From contig OZ014411.1 of assembly GCA_963965975.1 (NCBI GenBank), positions 24,473,249 through 24,537,248 of the forward strand: DNA of 64,000 nt, given 5' to 3'. This DNA is from Xestospongia bergquistia (taxonomy: Eukaryota > Porifera > Demospongiae > Haplosclerida > Petrosiidae). Made by a program: the position numbers and the translations under genes. The notes under the pieces were generated by a model. That model was not told where the DNA came from and searched no databases. It worked only from the letters and a program-made list of their open reading frames with translations. Of this stretch, positions 63,965-64,000 are shown in pieces (positions within the stretch are counted from its first letter, which is position 1; each line of letters opens with the position of its first letter).

Positions 63965-64000
63965 CTACAAAAAAGTTATATGTCTCAGATGAACTGAGTC

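Overview
The window looks like nuclear DNA of a demosponge, probably Amphimedon queenslandica or a close relative. This is an inference: the DNA is AT-rich, the genes have many short introns, and the families present (IgGFc-binding/Kunitz proteins, tandem intronless receptors, a 2A-like peptide ahead of a Death-type domain, fibronectin-III receptors) are ones I associate with sponge genomes. No bacterial-style operon, rRNA or tRNA was seen.

Layout. 1-2.6 kb (minus): the 5' part of a gene with a hydrophobic leader, a 2A-like ribosome-skipping motif and a Death-like domain, leaving the window on the left, then an intronless seven-helix receptor. 3.2 kb: a foldback MITE. 6.2-10.3 kb (minus): a many-exon anosmin-like, Cys-rich plus fibronectin-III surface protein whose C-terminal tail is encoded by a short repeat also found as a minisatellite at 10.35-10.58 kb, beside a MULE-type transposase relic. 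11-15 kb: transposon debris, including a tyrosine-recombinase relic, and decayed copies of the beta-helix/multipass gene family found intact further right. 15.1-17.3 kb (plus): IgGFc-binding plus Kunitz plus Cys-rich-repeat protein, cut at a MITE. 17.6-20.4 kb (plus): a FOXRED2-like oxidoreductase lacking its N-terminal FAD exons. 20.5-30.1 kb (minus): a tandem array of intronless MFSD1-like transporters, four intact and two broken copies. 30.1-50.2 kb (plus): three very similar intronless genes for about 1250-residue proteins with a long Asn-rich extracellular region, a Cys-rich module and about eight or nine membrane helices; the first carries one in-frame stop. Their spacers hold older, strongly decayed copies and several copies of a small inverted-repeat element. 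54.1-61.5 kb (plus): a complete 11-exon class-3 aldehyde dehydrogenase with a C-terminal membrane anchor. 62.3-64 kb (minus): the 3' part of a fibronectin-III single-pass receptor with a tyrosine-rich tail, leaving the window on the right.

How it fits together. There is no single pathway. Most of the window is surface, secreted or membrane proteins in birth-and-death arrays. Two breakpoints stand out: about 17.26-17.58 kb, where one gene loses its 3' end and the next its 5' end, and about 30.09 kb, where a transporter copy is cut exactly where the flank of a receptor copy begins. Both are either real rearrangements or assembly joins. The most unusual coding signal is the 2A-like peptide directly after a hydrophobic leader in the leftmost gene.
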